The notes: generated by a model not told the origin, from the sequence alone. Shown: positions 7,474-15,179, counted from the first letter of the stretch. The stretch: 18,908 bases of DNA from Candidatus Omnitrophota bacterium (GCA_013204685.1 JABMSC010000024.1:1-18908), one strand, 5' to 3'. Numbers and translations: made by a program.

Positions 7474-8316
7474 TTACAACTTACTTACATACTTCTTATA
7501 CAGCTTCTCCGCCAGTTTCGCGTTTAAATCGTGTCCTGACTTCTCAGCAACAATTCTTCCTATTACAGGAACCCCAAGCACATAAAGATCGCCGATAAGA
7601 TCGAGTATTTTATGCCTTACAGGTTCATCCGGAAACCTCAAGTTGGTCCTGAAGGGTCCCTTGTTTCCCATTATCAGAGTGTTGTCGGTAGTGGCTCCCC
7701 TGCCAAGACCAAGGATCCGTAAAAAGAACGCTTCCCTTTTAAGACAAAAAGTCCTGGCCGGGGCGATCTCTTTTACAAAAGAATCCTGATCAAGTATTAT
7801 ATCAAATTCTTCACGTCCTATGGAAGCAATATTATAATCTATAAGATACGAGATCCTGAAAACATCATTGGGATAAATTGATAGTTTCCGCCCGTTCTCT
7901 TCTATATGTTCAGCCTCTAGAATTTTTATTACCTGGCGCGCTTCCGGCAGCTCTCTTAACCCCGCTTCTTTTAAGTGTTTGAAAAAGCCGAGAGCGCTTC
8001 CGTCAAGCGCCGGAAGCTCCTTGCTGTCGATCTCGACCATTATATTGTCAATTCCGAGCGCCCAAAGAGCGGCTAAAAGATGTTCAACTGTTTGAACCCG
8101 GGTCCGCCCCGAGCCAAGAACAGTTCTCCTGCCATGAGCAGCTGAGGCGTGAGAATCTTTCAAGCATATCGCGGGACTATCCTCACAATCTATCCTCCTG
8201 AAGCATATGCCTGCATCTGCCTCCAGGGGGATACACTTTACCGTTGATCGCGCGCCTGTCTGAAGGCCCCTTCCGGAAAACTGTATTTCTTTTTCTATTG
8301 TTCTCTGTCTCTCCAT
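7474..8316 (-). CDS. lpxC: UDP-3-O-acyl-N-acetylglucosamine deacetylase
   Basis: LpxC, the zinc deacetylase that commits UDP-3-O-acyl-GlcNAc to lipid A synthesis. 280 aa from the chosen start (E. coli 305). Zinc ligands are evident: His79 in TVEHLLAALWALG, and His235 and Asp239 in RHKILDLIGDLYVLG. His262 in SGHDLN is the catalytic His. DGSALGFF (105-112) and APARTF (185-190) are further family blocks. The N-terminal GLHTG of many LpxC is GLQTG here. The in-frame ATG at 8337 is rejected as start because it lies inside an 18-bp perfect hairpin and has no ribosome site; AGGGA precedes the ATG at 8316. lpxC is tightly controlled in model bacteria; here the hairpin upstream is the only candidate control element seen. 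Confidence 0.95.
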   Translation of the reverse strand: MERQRTIEKEIQFSGRGLQTGARSTVKCIPLEADAGICFRRIDCEDSPAICLKDSHASAAHGRRTVLGSGRTRVQTVEHLLAALWALGIDNIMVEIDSKELPALDGSALGFFKHLKEAGLRELPEARQVIKILEAEHIEENGRKLSIYPNDVFRISYLIDYNIASIGREEFDIILDQDSFVKEIAPARTFCLKREAFFLRILGLGRGATTDNTLIMGNKGPFRTNLRFPDEPVRHKILDLIGDLYVLGVPVIGRIVAEKSGHDLNAKLAEKLYKKYVSKL

Positions 8317-8333
8317 ACCAGCATCTTCCCTAT

Positions 8334-8373
8334 ACATTTCATAGGCCGGGGTCTCCCCCGGCCTATGAAATGT
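8334..8373. repeat. Perfect 18-bp stem-loop between skp and lpxC
   Basis: Arms ACATTTCATAGGCCGGGG and its exact reverse complement around a four-base TCTC loop. On the minus strand the hairpin ends about 17 bases before the lpxC start and just before its AGGGA site. No T-run follows on that strand, so it is not a standard terminator. It could be an RNA processing site, a stability or translation control element, or an unrelated palindromic repeat. This copy is unique within the window. Confidence 0.75.
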
Positions 8374-8410
8374 TTTGCCTCTTTTCGGAACGCTATTACG
8401 TGGCTTTCGC

Positions 8411-8908
8411 CTATTTATTAAGCTGCTTCAGCACCTGCTCTGTGAGATCGTACGCTTCATTTGCATACATAATGTTCCTGGAATCGATAACATAATCATA
8501 GCCGCCTTTTTTACCCATATTTTCGACGATTTTCTGGATATCATCGACGACTTCCCGGAACATATCATTCTTTTTATTCAGAAGATCCTGCCTGGTCGTT
8601 CTTTCAAAGTGCTGCAGATCCACAAGTTTTTGATCTATTTCTTTTTCCTTCTTATTCCTGGCTGCGCCGCTTAAAAGCTCCACCTCATCCCTGAGCTTTG
8701 TGATGGCTTCTATTTTCTTGTTGCGCCGTTCCTGGCTCGTTTCCGTGAGCTTGTTCAGATTTTTTTCCAGGGTCTGTGTTTTCTGATATTCATAAAATGC
8801 TTTACGGAGATCCACATAACCTATTTTAAGTTCTTTACAATATCCTGCCGAAGCCAGAATGCTGAATGCGATAAAAAATGCGGTTAATATGCTCAAACTT
8901 CTCTTCAT
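8411..8908 (-). CDS. skp: Skp/OmpH-family periplasmic chaperone
   Basis: Small periplasmic chaperone that holds unfolded outer-membrane proteins on their way to the Bam complex. 165 aa: a signal peptide (basic MKR, hydrophobic 5-20, cleavage probably after residue 21-24), then the OmpH opening IGYVDLRKAFYEYQ, then a highly charged Lys/Glu-rich coiled coil (about 45-125) and a compact C-terminal end (YDYVIDSRNIMYANEAYDLTEQVL) typical of the family. GGGAGAG five bases before ATG sets the start. Directly after bamA (58 bp), as in many diderms. Cys24 follows GY rather than a lipobox Gly/Ala, so a lipoprotein is unlikely. Confidence 0.9.
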   Translation of the reverse strand: MKRSLSILTAFFIAFSILASAGYCKELKIGYVDLRKAFYEYQKTQTLEKNLNKLTETSQERRNKKIEAITKLRDEVELLSGAARNKKEKEIDQKLVDLQHFERTTRQDLLNKKNDMFREVVDDIQKIVENMGKKGGYDYVIDSRNIMYANEAYDLTEQVLKQLNK

Positions 8909-8966
8909 TTTTCTCTCCCTTTTTTATGATCTGTGCTTTGGTTTGTGCGCTTTTGGCCATTTAAAT

Positions 8967-11282
8967 TTAAAACCCATGGCTCACGCTGAAGTAAAACCTG
9001 CCCTTTTTCGCGTCGTCATGGTTTTCATTAAGCGGATATCCCCAATCCAGCTTTACAGGACCTATGGGCGTCTTGATGCGGCAGCCGATTCCGGCACCCG
9101 CCTTAAAGTTAGTAGTACTGAAAAGATCCTTGGCTTCCGGCATCACGCTTCCTATATCGTAGAAGACAGCTCCTTTTATCAGCTTTTTGAAAACAGGAAA
9201 TACTATTTCCACATTCCCGAGTATCCTGGCGTCACCACCTATGGGTATATTCGGATCTCCCGAGTCACGGGGGCCGACACGTCTTTCTTCATAACCACGT
9301 ATAGTGGTGGCACCACCGGCGAAAAACCTTTCATAAATAGGCACATTGACAGAGTTCCCATACGCCTTTGCCGCACCCATGCGGGTCCTGGCTTCAAGAA
9401 CAACATTCTTTGTGATGCTGTAATAATAGCTCGTATACATTTCCCCTTTGACAAAATTCTTATTGCCGCCGATAAATCCGCCGGCGTTCTCCAGATACCC
9501 TCCGAGAATAAGGCCCTTTGTCGGAACATATTTATTGTCACGTGAGTCATACTGCATGTTCCATGTGACCCGGCTGATGGTGTTGGTCCCATACTCGTCC
9601 TTCATAATGTCAGCCGCGTCATCGGCAACGTTACTGATCTTTACCTCTTCAAGATTGTATACAAGCCCTGTGCTCAGGCGGTCTGTTATGTCTTTCCCCA
9701 AACGCATTGATCCGCCCATTCGCGTCTCGGAATATCCGTAACCCGTAGAATCGTTCCTGCTATGTTCGCGGCGGTAAAGATCGGCGCCGAACAAATACGG
9801 AAAATCAAAGATCCATGGATCCGTCCAGCTTAAAAAATAATTTGTTCTCTGGCTTCCCAGCTCCGCCCTGATAACAAGATCCTGGCCGCTTCCGGTAAAG
9901 CTCGGGAAGTTCAGTATATCAAAGTTCCTCTGCCGGACCTGGGCAAATCCTATAAAAGAGTCTACTGAGCTGTAACCGCCGCCAAAGGAGAGCTCCCCGG
10001 TCTTGGTCTCTTTTACCGTAACCGTCAGATCCTTAACATCGGGGTCACTGGTCGGCACGGTCTCGAAATAAACGTCCTCAAAAAATCCCAGGTTATAGAT
10101 CCTCTCTTTACTGTATTTAAGGCGTTCCCCGTCATATTTAATTCCCGGATAAACTCTTAGCTCTCTCCGGATAACCTTGTCCTTGGTCTTGGTGTTGCCG
10201 ATCACGTTTATTTTTCCGACATAAACTTCGTCGTGAGCCACTATGTTGTACGTTATGTTCATCCTGTCGGTCGTCGAATCGTATTTATGCCCCAGGTTTA
10301 TTTCCGCGTTCATATAACCTTTATCGTAATAAAACGTGCGGATACTATCTACGTCTTCCTTTATTTTTGTATAATCGAACGGGTCCCCCGGAAACACCCT
10401 GATCCTGGAACGTATCTCGTTTTCGGGGAACGCGAGTTCACCTTCTATTGTAAAATCCCCTACGAGATATTTTTCACCTTCGTCGACCACGACAGTAAGT
10501 AGTATGAACTTGCCGTCATCGGAATAATCTATGCGGCTTGTCACTCGGGCATCAAGAAACCCTTTCCCCCTGTAAAACGTCCTTATGCGGTCCAGGTCTG
10601 CTTCGAATTTTGTTTCATCAAGCGCGCCTTTACGGATGAACCACCAGGCTGTTTTAGTGGCCATATACTTTGCGAGCTCCGCGCCGGCAATGCTTTTGTT
10701 GCCTTCAAACTTTATGCTTTTTATCTTTAAGGGAACACCTTCATCTATCAGAAAAACAACGGTAACTTCCCCGGTGTCAGGATCCGTTTCGATCTTATAA
10801 TCCACGTTGACATTGCTGTAACCCTGCTCCACATAGTAATTCATTATCGTTGTAACATCCTGCGCAAGAAAGTTAAAGTCCAGGAGATGCCCTTCTTTGA
10901 TCTTTACCTTTTTACCCAATCGTCCGGACTTTATGCGTATATTGCCCCGGAACTCTATATTGCCAATAACCGGTTTTTCGAGCACGGTAAAGATGACAAC
11001 CACTCCCTCCGGACGCTCTTCTGTTTCGACAAAAACATCAGCAAAATATCCTGTAGCATAAAGACGTTTCAACTCCTTGTTAAGAGCGCTTTCTTCAAAA
11101 ACGTCTCCGGGTTTCATCTTAAGGCGGCCGATTATCGTAGCGGTGCTGACAGAGCTGTTTCCCTTTATGCGAATATCGCTTATGTGTTTACTGCCTGAGG
11201 ATTGCGCCTGCACCGGGGCGCCGGGATAAACGCTGGTGAGTGCGAATAGCGCAATAAAGATCAGAATAAGTGCTTTCTTCAT
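8967..11282 (-). CDS. bamA: Outer-membrane protein assembly factor BamA
   Basis: BamA (Omp85) inserts beta-barrel proteins into the outer membrane. 771 aa, close to E. coli's 810. Signal peptide 1-26 with VQA before the cleavage site. Five POTRA domains can be followed by their recurring GN/G...Y..GY/F pattern (about 33-103, 104-180, 181-269, 270-348, 350-425), then a C-terminal barrel (about 435-771). The loop-6 hallmark TTIRGYEERRVGP (the [VI]RG[FY] motif) is present and the chain ends in the expected aromatic Phe. The ATG follows the dnaB stop codon with no gap, and AAGG at the end of dnaB serves as the ribosome site, so translation is probably coupled to dnaB. skp and lpxC follow. Confidence 0.97.
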   Translation of the reverse strand: MKKALILIFIALFALTSVYPGAPVQAQSSGSKHISDIRIKGNSSVSTATIIGRLKMKPGDVFEESALNKELKRLYATGYFADVFVETEERPEGVVVIFTVLEKPVIGNIEFRGNIRIKSGRLGKKVKIKEGHLLDFNFLAQDVTTIMNYYVEQGYSNVNVDYKIETDPDTGEVTVVFLIDEGVPLKIKSIKFEGNKSIAGAELAKYMATKTAWWFIRKGALDETKFEADLDRIRTFYRGKGFLDARVTSRIDYSDDGKFILLTVVVDEGEKYLVGDFTIEGELAFPENEIRSRIRVFPGDPFDYTKIKEDVDSIRTFYYDKGYMNAEINLGHKYDSTTDRMNITYNIVAHDEVYVGKINVIGNTKTKDKVIRRELRVYPGIKYDGERLKYSKERIYNLGFFEDVYFETVPTSDPDVKDLTVTVKETKTGELSFGGGYSSVDSFIGFAQVRQRNFDILNFPSFTGSGQDLVIRAELGSQRTNYFLSWTDPWIFDFPYLFGADLYRREHSRNDSTGYGYSETRMGGSMRLGKDITDRLSTGLVYNLEEVKISNVADDAADIMKDEYGTNTISRVTWNMQYDSRDNKYVPTKGLILGGYLENAGGFIGGNKNFVKGEMYTSYYYSITKNVVLEARTRMGAAKAYGNSVNVPIYERFFAGGATTIRGYEERRVGPRDSGDPNIPIGGDARILGNVEIVFPVFKKLIKGAVFYDIGSVMPEAKDLFSTTNFKAGAGIGCRIKTPIGPVKLDWGYPLNENHDDAKKGRFYFSVSHGF

Positions 11283-12638
11283 TTAAAAACCTTCTTCCTC
11301 TTCTCTTGGAGATAGATTGCTGAATTTTGTATATTCCGGCAGAAATGCCAGTTTTATCGTTCCAACCGGACCGTGCCTCTGTTTGGCTATTATAATTTCG
11401 GTGATTCCCTTGTTTTCTTCGGTTGGACTATAATATTCTTCTCTGAGGAGAAGCATAACCACATCCGCGTCCTGTTCGATGGCCCCGGATTCCCTGAGGT
11501 CGGAAAGCATCGGCCTATGGTCGGCCCTTTGCTCAACGGCCCTTGAAAGCTGACTTATCGATATAAGAGGAATGTCCAGTTCCCGGGCCAGGGCTTTCAT
11601 GGAGCGCGATATTTCAGATATTTCCTGCTGCCGGTTATCGCTCTTTGCGTGCCCCCTCATGAGCTGCAGGTAGTCAATTACGAGAAGCTGTATATTGTGC
11701 CGGGATTTCAGGCGCCGGGCTTTAGCTCTCAGCTCAAGCGCGGAAATGCCGGGAGTATCGTCTATAAAAATGGGGGCTTCGGAAAGTTTTCCCGCTGCCG
11801 TAACCAGTTTCGGCCAGTCTGTCTGGGAGAAAAATCCGGTTCTTACCTTATGGGCATTAACTCCGGCTATGGAACAGAGCATGCGCTGCGCAAGCTGATC
11901 TTTTGACATTTCAAGACTGAAATACGCGCACGGGATGTTTTCAACTACACCGGCATACTCAAGCATAGAGATCGCCAGGGCACTTTTTCCCATGGAGGGC
12001 CTCCCGGCAATGACAATGAGGTCCGACTTCTGAAGACCGGCAAGCTTAGCATCCATATCATGAAAACCGGTAGGTATGCCGGTGATGTTTTCCTTGCGCT
12101 GATAAAGCCGGTCGATCGTCTCGATACTTTCCTTGACGATGTCCTTCATGGAAGTTATATTTGCCTGGCGTTTCTGGTCTGATGTTATGTCGAATATGAG
12201 TTTCTCGGCTCTGTCCAGAAGCTCTTCCACTTCTCCGTCAGGTTCAAAGCTTTCTGAAACTATCTGAGTGGCCGTATTAATAAGGTTCCGAAGGAGATAT
12301 TTCTCTTTAACGATTTTAGCATAATGTACGATATTGGCGGCTGTGGGAATGCTGTTCGCGAGCTCTGTGATATATGCCGGGCCGCCCAGAGCTTCAAGTG
12401 AGTTCTTTTTTTTGAGTTCTTCTATAAGGGTAACTATATCAACGGCTTCGTTATTATCATAAAGTTTTATGATGGCCTTGAATATCTCTTTATTGGCTGC
12501 GGAATAAAACGCGTTTTCATCAAGGTGCTCTATGGCCTGCCCAATAGCCTCGCGGTCCAGCAGCATTGCTCCCAGAACCGCGATCTCTGCTTCGGAATTT
12601 TGTGGCGGCACTTTTTCGAGGATGGTTTTTGGATTCAT
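11283..12638 (-). CDS. dnaB: Replicative DNA helicase DnaB
   Basis: Hexameric 5'-3' helicase that unwinds DNA at the replication fork. 451 aa (E. coli 471). The N-terminal DnaB domain (PPQNSEAEIAVLGAMLLD, 11-28) is followed by the RecA-like ATPase domain with Walker A GRPSMGKSA (212-220), SLEMSKDQLAQR (241-252) and Walker B LLVIDYLQLM (318-327). The R-finger region SQLSRAVEQR and the conserved SDLRESGAIEQDAD are also present. No intein interrupts it. It follows rplI by 77 bp, the widespread rpsF-ssb-rpsR-rplI-dnaB order. Its ribosome site is weak (AAGAAAGATC before ATG). The stop codon abuts bamA. Confidence 0.98.
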   Translation of the reverse strand: MNPKTILEKVPPQNSEAEIAVLGAMLLDREAIGQAIEHLDENAFYSAANKEIFKAIIKLYDNNEAVDIVTLIEELKKKNSLEALGGPAYITELANSIPTAANIVHYAKIVKEKYLLRNLINTATQIVSESFEPDGEVEELLDRAEKLIFDITSDQKRQANITSMKDIVKESIETIDRLYQRKENITGIPTGFHDMDAKLAGLQKSDLIVIAGRPSMGKSALAISMLEYAGVVENIPCAYFSLEMSKDQLAQRMLCSIAGVNAHKVRTGFFSQTDWPKLVTAAGKLSEAPIFIDDTPGISALELRAKARRLKSRHNIQLLVIDYLQLMRGHAKSDNRQQEISEISRSMKALARELDIPLISISQLSRAVEQRADHRPMLSDLRESGAIEQDADVVMLLLREEYYSPTEENKGITEIIIAKQRHGPVGTIKLAFLPEYTKFSNLSPREEEEGF

Positions 12639-12665
12639 GATCTTTCTTAAGTCTATCAGTTAAAT

Positions 12666-12682
12666 GGCCGGATCAGCCGGCC
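12666..12682. repeat. GC-rich hairpin between rplI and dnaB
   Basis: A perfect 6-bp stem, GGCCGG/CCGGCC, with a 5-base loop in the 77-bp gap. The minus strand downstream has only a short AT stretch, so termination is doubtful; partial attenuation or mRNA stabilisation is possible. Confidence 0.5.
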
Positions 12683-12715
12683 GGCAAACCAGTAAACCCC
12701 TAAAGGTAGGTAACG

Positions 12716-13159
12716 CTATTTTTTAACAACCCACAATCTGAAATTCGCTTTTACTTCCGGGTACAGATCCACGGTGATGTCATAAACTCCCAGCGCTTTT
12801 ATGGGTTCTTCAAGAACAATTTTCTTTTTGTCGATATCTATACCTTCGGCGCAAAGAGTTTCCGCTATCATATCTGAGGTAACCGCGCCGAAAAGTTTCT
12901 CTTCTTCTCCCGCTTCCATGGATATCGTGCAGGATGCCGCTTTTATTTTTTCCGCGAGTTGTTCATATTCTTCCCGGAGTTTTTGGTCCCTGCGCTCTTT
13001 CTCGCGTCTTTTCTGCTCGAGTATCTTCGCAGCGCCCTTTGTAGACTCAATGACAAGTTTTTCCGGAACCAGATAATTACGGGCATATCCGTCTTTTACA
13101 TTTATCTCATCACCCATTGAACCCAGTTTTTCGATGTCTTTTAACAGTATTACTTTCAC
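12716..13159 (-). CDS. rplI: 50S ribosomal protein L9
   Basis: L9 binds 23S rRNA at the base of the L1 stalk and affects frame maintenance. 147 aa (E. coli 149): N-terminal RNA-binding domain with the signature GSMGDEINVKDGYARNYLVP (13-32), a long charged helix (about 41-75) and a C-terminal domain. GTG start, overlapping the rpsR stop by one base (TAGTG), with GAGGAG six bases upstream. This implies translational coupling within the rpsF-ssb-rpsR-rplI operon. Confidence 0.97.
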   Translation of the reverse strand: MKVILLKDIEKLGSMGDEINVKDGYARNYLVPEKLVIESTKGAAKILEQKRREKERRDQKLREEYEQLAEKIKAASCTISMEAGEEEKLFGAVTSDMIAETLCAEGIDIDKKKIVLEEPIKALGVYDITVDLYPEVKANFRLWVVKK

Positions 13160-13437
13160 TATGTTCTCCTCGGTTTCCTTCTCTGGAGCCCCTCTTTGAT
13201 CTTCACAAAAGGCAATAAAGCTGCAAGACGCGCCCTCTTAATAGCCTTCGCGACCATCCTCTGATGCTTGGCGCAATTGCCTGTGATCCGGGAAGTAATT
13301 ATCCTTCCTCTGTCGGACACGAATTTGTTCAGGAGGTCAACGTCTTTGTAGTCTACTTTTTCTGCTTTTTCCCGGCACAGGCGGCATGGCCGCTTTTTAA
13401 ATATCCTCGGGCTTTTCTTTTGCATTTTCTTTTTCAT
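13159..13437 (-). CDS. rpsR: 30S ribosomal protein S18
   Basis: S18, the partner of S6 on the platform of the small subunit. 92 aa. The core DYKDVDLLNKFVSDRGRIITSRITGNCAKHQR (29-60) and AIKRARLAALLPF (65-77) are typical. Cys18 and Cys21 (CRLC) with Cys55 and His58 (CAKH) make this a probable zinc-binding C+ form of S18. The start at 13437 has GAGAGAG nearby; Met5 is an alternative. Between ssb (62 bp upstream) and rplI (1-bp overlap). Confidence 0.97.
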   Translation of the reverse strand: MKKKMQKKSPRIFKKRPCRLCREKAEKVDYKDVDLLNKFVSDRGRIITSRITGNCAKHQRMVAKAIKRARLAALLPFVKIKEGLQRRKPRRT

Positions 13438-13499
13438 AAAACTCTCTCTTGCTGCTTGTTATGTTAATTACACAGATAAAAAACGAATCGCTACAGATA

Positions 13500-13934
13500 T
13501 CAAAAGGGGGTGGCATCTCCTTCGGACCCCTTGTCGACATCTATTGATTCTACATTCTCGTGACTTCCGGCGGCGGCTTCAGTTTTTGCTCCCCCGCTTC
13601 CTTTTGGGCCTATAAACTGCACGTTCGTGGCCACAACATCCAAAGCGCTTCTTTTCTGGCCGTCCTGTCCCTCCCACGACCTCGACTGAAGACGGCCTTC
13701 TACGAGAACAGCTCGCCCTTTGGTAAGGTACTCCCCGCAAACCTCCGCCATCTTACCCCAGACAACTATTCTCACAAAAGAAACATCTTCTTTTTTCTCC
13801 CCCGCATTATCCTTGTAGGTTCTGTTTATAGCCAGAGAGAAGTTGGCAACCGCAGATCCGCTCGGCACATAGCGCAGCTCCGGATCTCTCGTCAGGTTGC
13901 CCATTAAAATTGCTTTATTTAGACTTGCAGCCAT
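13500..13934 (-). CDS. ssb: Single-stranded DNA-binding protein
   Basis: SSB coats single-stranded DNA during replication and repair and recruits partners through its acidic tip. 144 aa. The OB-fold (about 1-108) begins LNKAILMGNLTRDPELRYVPSG and includes FVRIVVWGKMAEVCGEYLTKGRAVLVEGRL. A Gly/Ala/Glu linker follows and the chain ends DATPF, a variant of the common DDDIPF tip that keeps the terminal Pro-Phe. GGGAGG five bases before ATG defines the start. Normally ssb follows rpsF closely; here 229 bp of repeats separate them. Confidence 0.97.
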   Translation of the reverse strand: MAASLNKAILMGNLTRDPELRYVPSGSAVANFSLAINRTYKDNAGEKKEDVSFVRIVVWGKMAEVCGEYLTKGRAVLVEGRLQSRSWEGQDGQKRSALDVVATNVQFIGPKGSGGAKTEAAAGSHENVESIDVDKGSEGDATPF

Positions 13935-13950
13935 TGTGGCCTCCCTTTAT

Positions 13951-13980
13951 TCGTGTATCGTGGTTCGTGGTTCGTGCGCG
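13951..13980 (+). repeat. Short heptamer run, CGTGGTT type (F4)
   Basis: Units CGTGTAT, CGTGGTT, CGTGGTT, CGTGCGC in tandem, 7-bp period, immediately before hairpin H2. The inverted partner arm seen in the other fold-back elements is not clear here, so it may be a broken copy. Confidence 0.5.
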
Positions 13981-14012
13981 CCGTTAGAAATTTCTTTGAA
14001 ACTTGTAACGGG
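13981..14012 (+). repeat. CCCGTTA hairpin element, copy H2
   Basis: Inverted repeat from CCGTTAGAAATTTC to GAAACTTGTAACGGG. Followed by TCGCGGTTCACAG, which recurs after H4 exactly 92 bp downstream. Confidence 0.7.
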
Positions 14013-14033
14013 TCGCGGTTCACAGCTCACGTG

Positions 14034-14068
14034 CCCAGTTAGAAATTCCTTTAGAATTTCTAATGGGG
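14034..14068 (+). repeat. CCCGTTA hairpin element, copy H3
   Basis: Arms CCCAGTTAGAAATTC and GAATTTCTAATGGGG. Compared with the other copies both arms differ near the stem base; one G-T pair and one A-G mismatch result. Confidence 0.7.
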
Positions 14069-14071
14069 TGA

Positions 14072-14104
14072 CCCGTTGTAAATTGCTTCGAAATTTGTAA
14101 CGGG
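14072..14104 (+). repeat. CCCGTTA hairpin element, copy H4
   Basis: Arms CCCGTTGTAAATT and AATTTGTAACGGG around GCTTCGA. It lies three bases after H3 and is followed by TCGCGGTTCACAG as after H2. The rpsF-ssb gap therefore holds three hairpins, partly as a 92-bp tandem duplication. Confidence 0.7.
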
Positions 14105-14163
14105 TCGCGGTTCACAGTTCGTGGACAATTACAGGCCCCGAGACACAAACTGCTGCACGCGAT

Positions 14164-14451
14164 TTACTCTGATTTATCAATTAATGATCTTAATAGGTCC
14201 GTATTTATTCTAAACTGGCGCGTCATGTTAGCTATAGATTCCGGAGCAGCATTAAAAGAGATCTCATAGTATACCCCTTCGGCCTTCTTCTTGATGGGAT
14301 ATGCAAGCTTTTTCTTGCCTACCATATTCTCTTTGGTAATATCGCCTGAATTTTCGCTTATGACAGATTTAATGCTGCCAGTTACTTCGTCAACATCCTC
14401 TTTATCGGGAGTGATGATGAACAGTCCTACATATGATCTTGCCTTTTCCAT
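14164..14451 (-). CDS. rpsF: 30S ribosomal protein S6
   Basis: S6, which binds the platform with S18. 95 aa, the usual bacterial length without the Glu-rich tail of E. coli. Family blocks: YVGLFIITPD near the N-terminus, KKKLAYPIKKKAEGVYYEISFNA (46-68) and RQFRINTDLLRSLI (78-91). GGTGG six bases before ATG is the ribosome site. It is the first gene of the rpsF-ssb-rpsR-rplI(-dnaB-bamA...) transcript, with a predicted promoter 26 bp upstream. Confidence 0.96.
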   Translation of the reverse strand: MEKARSYVGLFIITPDKEDVDEVTGSIKSVISENSGDITKENMVGKKKLAYPIKKKAEGVYYEISFNAAPESIANMTRQFRINTDLLRSLIDKSE

Positions 14452-14476
14452 ATTTTACCACCAAATTAGTTGTTAG

Positions 14477-14505
14477 ATAATAACATATAACATACTGGGG
14501 TTCAA
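14477..14505 (-). promoter_or_regulatory. Predicted promoter for the rpsF-ssb-rpsR-rplI operon
   Basis: Minus-strand TTGAAC (14500-14505), 17-bp spacer, TATTAT (14477-14482). Transcription would start near 14470, some 20 nt before rpsF. The fold-back element F5 lies just upstream of the -35. Confidence 0.65.
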
Positions 14506-14513
14506 GGTAATAA

Positions 14514-14581
14514 GTTCGCAGTTCATAGTTCGTAGTTCGGAGTTTGAGAATTCAGACTACGAACTCCCGACTCCCGACTCC
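14514..14581. repeat. Fold-back element of 7-bp units, GTTCGTA type (F5)
   Basis: Left arm of heptamers GTTCGCA, GTTCATA, GTTCGTA, GTTCGGA. Centre GAATTCAGACTACG. Right arm of inverted heptamers (GAACTCC, CGACTCC, CGACTCC). The centre is shared with F7. Confidence 0.75.
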
Positions 14582-14616
14582 CCCCGTTACAAATTTCAAA
14601 GAAATTTCTAACGGGG
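14582..14616 (-). repeat. CCCGTTA hairpin element, copy H5 (inverted)
   Basis: Arms CCCCGTTACAAATTTC and GAAATTTCTAACGGGG around AAA, with a single C-C mismatch. It is the only copy in the opposite orientation. It abuts the right end of F5, eight bases beyond the pth stop. Confidence 0.75.
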
Positions 14617-14624
14617 CACGCGAA

Positions 14625-15179
14625 CTAATTACTCTTCCCCATGGCTTCCTTCACACCTTGAGCAAGCCATATTTCTATACATTCGACAGCTTTTTCCAGC
14701 ACCTCGTTCAAAACTGTCTTCTCCCTGCGGGGAAATGCCGCCAATACATGCGATGACATGTCAGCGATCTTCCGGTCAGCCCCTATTCCTATCCTGAGAC
14801 GCGCGAAATCCGGACCTATTTTGTCAATAATAGACTTAAGCCCATTATGTCCGCCGGATGAGCCTTTTTCCCTGAGCCTTATCGATCCCGGATCCAGATT
14901 AACATCGTCACTTACCACTAAGAGGTCTGCTTTCTCCTCCAGCTTGGAAGAACATATCGATGAAACCGCCTCGCCCGAAAGATTCATATATGTTAAAGGC
15001 TCAAAGAGCATTACCTCGTTCCTGAGTATCCTCCCCACAGCATACTTCCCGCCGAAACCTTTTTTTCGTATTCTTAAGGCATGTTTCCTGGCAAGAGCGT
15101 TCAGGACCAAAAACCCGACATTATGCCTGGTATTGCGGTATCGTAATCCCGGGTTTCCTAATCCAACTATGATCTTCAT
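14625..15179 (-). CDS. pth: Peptidyl-tRNA hydrolase
   Basis: Pth cleaves peptidyl-tRNA released from stalled ribosomes and recycles tRNA. 184 aa (E. coli 194). VGLGNPGLRYRNTRHNVGF (5-23) holds catalytic His19 and Asn10; PLTYMNLSG (61-69) holds Asn66; SDDVNLDPGSIRLREKGSSGGHNGLKSI (90-117) holds the conserved Asp and His111. The ribosome site is weak (GAG close to ATG). It starts 20 bp after rplY, so coupling from rplY is likely. The ctc/rplY-pth order is common in bacteria. Confidence 0.97.
   Translation of the reverse strand: MKIIVGLGNPGLRYRNTRHNVGFLVLNALARKHALRIRKKGFGGKYAVGRILRNEVMLFEPLTYMNLSGEAVSSICSSKLEEKADLLVVSDDVNLDPGSIRLREKGSSGGHNGLKSIIDKIGPDFARLRIGIGADRKIADMSSHVLAAFPRREKTVLNEVLEKAVECIEIWLAQGVKEAMGKSN

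Noticed and set aside
8317..8337. lpxC start at 8337
   Set aside because: That ATG is buried in the perfect hairpin arm and lacks a ribosome site; LpxC family similarity begins after the next Met.
8411..8908. Skp homologue as a lipoprotein (Cys24)
   Set aside because: The residues before the Cys (A-G-Y) do not make a lipobox, which needs Gly, Ala or Ser directly before Cys.
13981..14104. CRISPR-like array of three hairpins
   Set aside because: Repeats differ in sequence, spacing is irregular (21 and 3 bp) and no spacer-sized unique sequences or cas genes are present.
14582..14616. CCCGTTA hairpins as ordinary intrinsic terminators
   Set aside because: No T-run follows on the coding strand, one copy is inverted and three lie inside the rpsF-ssb operon.
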